A stretch of DNA of 64,000 nucleotides from Streptomyces sp. NBC_01750 (lineage in GTDB: Bacteria > Actinomycetota > Actinomycetes > Streptomycetales > Streptomycetaceae), in the NCBI RefSeq assembly GCF_035918095.1, contig NZ_CP109137.1, positions 3,102,001-3,166,000 of the forward strand, given 5' to 3'. The first letter of the stretch is position 1. Every line of letters begins with the position of its first letter. The translations under genes were made by a program, and so were the position numbers. The notes beneath the pieces were generated by a model, which worked only from the letters and a program-made list of their open reading frames with translations, ran no database searches and was not told where the DNA came from. This document shows, piece after piece, positions 62,079-64,000 of this stretch.

Positions 62079-63080
62079 ATGAGCACGAGCACGAGCACGA
62101 GGACGGGCAGGAGCACGGGCAGGAGCGGGAGCGGCAGCACCGGCCGGCACACCCTGCGTTCGAAGCGCCGCCGGTCGGCGCTTCGGACGGCGGCCTTCAT
62201 GTCGCCCTGGCTGATCGGCTTCAGCGTCTTCTTCGCCTACCCGCTGATCTCCACCGTCTACTTCTCCTTCACGAAGTACGACGGCATCCGGCCGCCCACC
62301 TTCAACGGCCTGGACAACTGGTCCTACGTCTTCAACGATTACCGGCTGTTCTGGCCGGCCATGCAGAACACCCTCTGGCTCGTCGTGGTCATGGTCACCT
62401 GCCGGGTCGTGTTCGGTCTCGGCATCGGACTGCTGATCACCAGGATCAAGACCGGTGCCGGGGTCTTCCGGACGCTGTTCTATCTGCCGTACCTGGCCCC
62501 GCCGGTCGCGGCGACGCTCGCCTTCGTCTTCCTCCTCAACCCGGGTACGGGACCGGTCAATTCGGTCCTCGACTCGATCGGGCTGCCGACTCCCGGCTGG
62601 TTCACCGACCCCGCCTGGTCGAAGCCCGCCCTCACCTCGCTCGCTCTGTGGGGCATCGGCGATCTGATGGTGATCTTCATGGCCGCGCTGCTCGACGTAC
62701 CGAAGGAGCAGTACGAGGCGGCGGAGCTGGACGGTGCCTCGGCCCGGCAGCGGTTCCGCTTCGTGACCCTGCCCAACATCATGCCCATCGTGATGTTCGC
62801 CGTGGTCACCGGCGTGATCCAGACGATGCAGTACTACACACAGCCCCTCGTCGCGGGAAAGGTCGCCTCCGGCATCATCGGCGGCTCCGGCCAGCAGTTC
62901 GAACCCGGCTACCCCGACAAGTCCACGCTGACCCTCCCGCAGCTCGTCTACGACCTCGGCTTCCAGCGCTTCGACTACGGCTCCGCCTGTGTGATCGCGC
63001 TTGTGCTGTTCGCTCTCGCCATGGCCTTCACCGCGCTGCTGATGCGCCGCCGTGGCGGCCTGATCCAGGCAGGTGACTGA
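62079..63080 (+). CDS. csnF: ABC transporter sugar permease, MalF-type
   Basis: A 333-residue permease with six main helices. The EAA loop that contacts the ATPase reads EQYEAAELDGASARQRFRFV. The first 25 residues are an unusual Ser/Thr/Gly/Arg repeat (MSTSTSTRTGRSTGRSGSGS) before the helix starting MSPWLIGFSVFFAYPLIS; the DNA shows a matching short GAGCACGAGCACG repeat. The start is six bases after the csnE stop and lacks a strong ribosome site, so coupling is likely, or a later start may be used. It pairs with the next gene. Confidence 0.88.
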   Translation: MSTSTSTRTGRSTGRSGSGSTGRHTLRSKRRRSALRTAAFMSPWLIGFSVFFAYPLISTVYFSFTKYDGIRPPTFNGLDNWSYVFNDYRLFWPAMQNTLWLVVVMVTCRVVFGLGIGLLITRIKTGAGVFRTLFYLPYLAPPVAATLAFVFLLNPGTGPVNSVLDSIGLPTPGWFTDPAWSKPALTSLALWGIGDLMVIFMAALLDVPKEQYEAAELDGASARQRFRFVTLPNIMPIVMFAVVTGVIQTMQYYTQPLVAGKVASGIIGGSGQQFEPGYPDKSTLTLPQLVYDLGFQRFDYGSACVIALVLFALAMAFTALLMRRRGGLIQAGD

Positions 63081-63085
63081 CCGTC

Positions 63086-63982
63086 ATGACCCAAGTCCTG
63101 AGCGCCCGCACGGCCCCCGAGGCGATCTCCCGGTCCCCCGCGGCCCGCTCCGCGCGCCGCAAGGCCCTGCTCCAGTGGGTCGCGGTGCACTCGCTGGGGA
63201 TCGCGGCCGCGCTCTTCTTCGTCCTGCCGTTCGTCTTCCTCTTCCTGACATCGGTGATGAGCGACCAGCAGGCGCTCACCCGCGATCTCTGGCCGCAGAA
63301 CTGGGAGTGGAGCAACTACGCGGACGTCTGGAACACCCCGGGATTCCTGACCTGGTGGAAGAACACGCTGCTGTACGCGGGTCTTGGCACCGTCCTCACG
63401 GTCGCCTCCTCGGTCCCGGTGGCGTACGCCCTGGCCAAGTTCCGCTTCCGCGGCCGCCAGCTGTCGCTGATGCTCGTCATCTCGATGATGATGCTGCCGC
63501 AGCAGGTGACCATCATCCCGATGTACCTGTTCTGGGCGAAGCAGTTCGACTTCTCCGGAACGCTCTGGCCGCTGATCATCCCCATGGCGTTCGGCGACGC
63601 GTTCTCCATCTTCCTGCTGCGCCAGTTCCTGCTGACCATCCCGAACGAGTATCTCGACTCGGCGAAGGTCGACGGCTGCGGTGAGTTCCGCACACTGATC
63701 AAGGTGGTGCTGCCGATGGCCAGACCGGGCATCGCCGCCGTCGCCCTCTTCCAGTTCTTCTACGCCTGGAACGACTACTTCGGCCCGCAGATCTACGCCT
63801 CGGAGAACCCGGCCGCGTGGACCCTGTCGTACGGCCTGGAGTCCTTCAAGGGCGCACACCACACCGACTGGAATCTGACCATGGCCGCGACCGTACTGGT
63901 CATGGCCCCCGTGATCCTCGTCTTCTTCTTCGCCCAGAAGGCATTCGTCGAGGGCGTCACACTGACCGGAGTGAAGGGCTAG
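63086..63982 (+). CDS. csnG: ABC transporter sugar permease, MalG-type
   Basis: A 298-residue permease with six helices and the EAA-type loop NEYLDSAKVDGCGEFRTLIK. It begins five bases after the csnF stop and forms the heteromeric channel with it. The C-terminus (FVEGVTLTGVKG) is typical of the MalG side of carbohydrate transporters. A further gene follows within seven bases. Confidence 0.9.
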   Translation: MTQVLSARTAPEAISRSPAARSARRKALLQWVAVHSLGIAAALFFVLPFVFLFLTSVMSDQQALTRDLWPQNWEWSNYADVWNTPGFLTWWKNTLLYAGLGTVLTVASSVPVAYALAKFRFRGRQLSLMLVISMMMLPQQVTIIPMYLFWAKQFDFSGTLWPLIIPMAFGDAFSIFLLRQFLLTIPNEYLDSAKVDGCGEFRTLIKVVLPMARPGIAAVALFQFFYAWNDYFGPQIYASENPAAWTLSYGLESFKGAHHTDWNLTMAATVLVMAPVILVFFFAQKAFVEGVTLTGVKG

Positions 63983-63988
63983 GAACTG

Positions 63989-64000
63989 ATGAAGCTCGCA
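63989..64000 (+). CDS. Start of the next csn operon gene (truncated by window edge)
   Basis: ATG at 63989 with AGGA seven bases upstream begins MKLA and runs off the window. In the csnR operon, as I recall, the next gene encodes a GH4 6-phospho-glycosidase-like enzyme, whose members often start MKL; four residues do not prove it. Confidence 0.5.

Overview
The window is high-GC actinobacterial chromosome, almost certainly Streptomyces. The evidence is G/C-dominated third codon positions, frequent GTG starts, a complete conservon (cvnABCD), a sodF gene with a Nur-type operator, a SigR-type promoter, a csnR-type chitosan-sugar operon, and leucine TTA codons in only two annotated genes. From memory, the order nei - rpiB - sodF - pepN - asd - pepN - malQ - csnR resembles the S. 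coelicolor region around SCO2625 to SCO2662 (sodF, pepN and csnR are the anchors I recall best); I could not check this by alignment.

Layout. Positions 1-20100 are mostly housekeeping and regulatory: an AMI1-like amidase, a membrane SpoIIE-type phosphatase, an Eis-like acetyltransferase, a translationally coupled rpiB-nei pair, two paralogous amino-acid permeases, a Ser/Thr kinase divergent from an LPXTG-type surface protein, bioY, sodF, a DsbA/Rv2466c-like oxidoreductase with a SigR promoter, a first aminopeptidase N, an AbiEi/DUF559-type protein, a secreted serine hydrolase and a Nudix hydrolase. Positions 20500-28600 hold a large secreted subtilase, asd, a DUF1203 protein and a second aminopeptidase N. 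Positions 28700-32850 hold the conservon followed by an intact type I terpene synthase. Positions 33000-43700 hold an XRE regulator, an FMN reductase, a DHFR-family protein, malQ coupled to a small repeat-bearing ORF, a GH84 glycosidase, an HNH endonuclease and an MscS channel.

Positions 43700-59250 look like an accessory surface/secretion block: an FG-GAP propeller protein, a 2039-residue secreted Rhs/YD-repeat protein with a variable C-terminal domain and a small two-helix membrane protein just downstream (possible toxin and immunity), a 1465-residue DNRLRE/FG-GAP/bulb-lectin protein, and a Tat-exported glucuronyl C5-epimerase-like protein. From 59350 to the right edge lies the csnR-csnE-csnF-csnG operon for uptake of glucosamine oligosaccharides, with a promoter and a perfect operator palindrome; the next gene begins at the edge.

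Intergenic DNA is rich in short repeats: a composite element with terminal inverted repeats (3860-4119), related fragments at 1312 and 12444, a 15-bp tandem repeat before the Nudix gene, and in-frame repeats in the malQ region, one of which carries both malQ TTA codons. I saw no tRNA, rRNA, CRISPR array, insertion sequence or replication origin.
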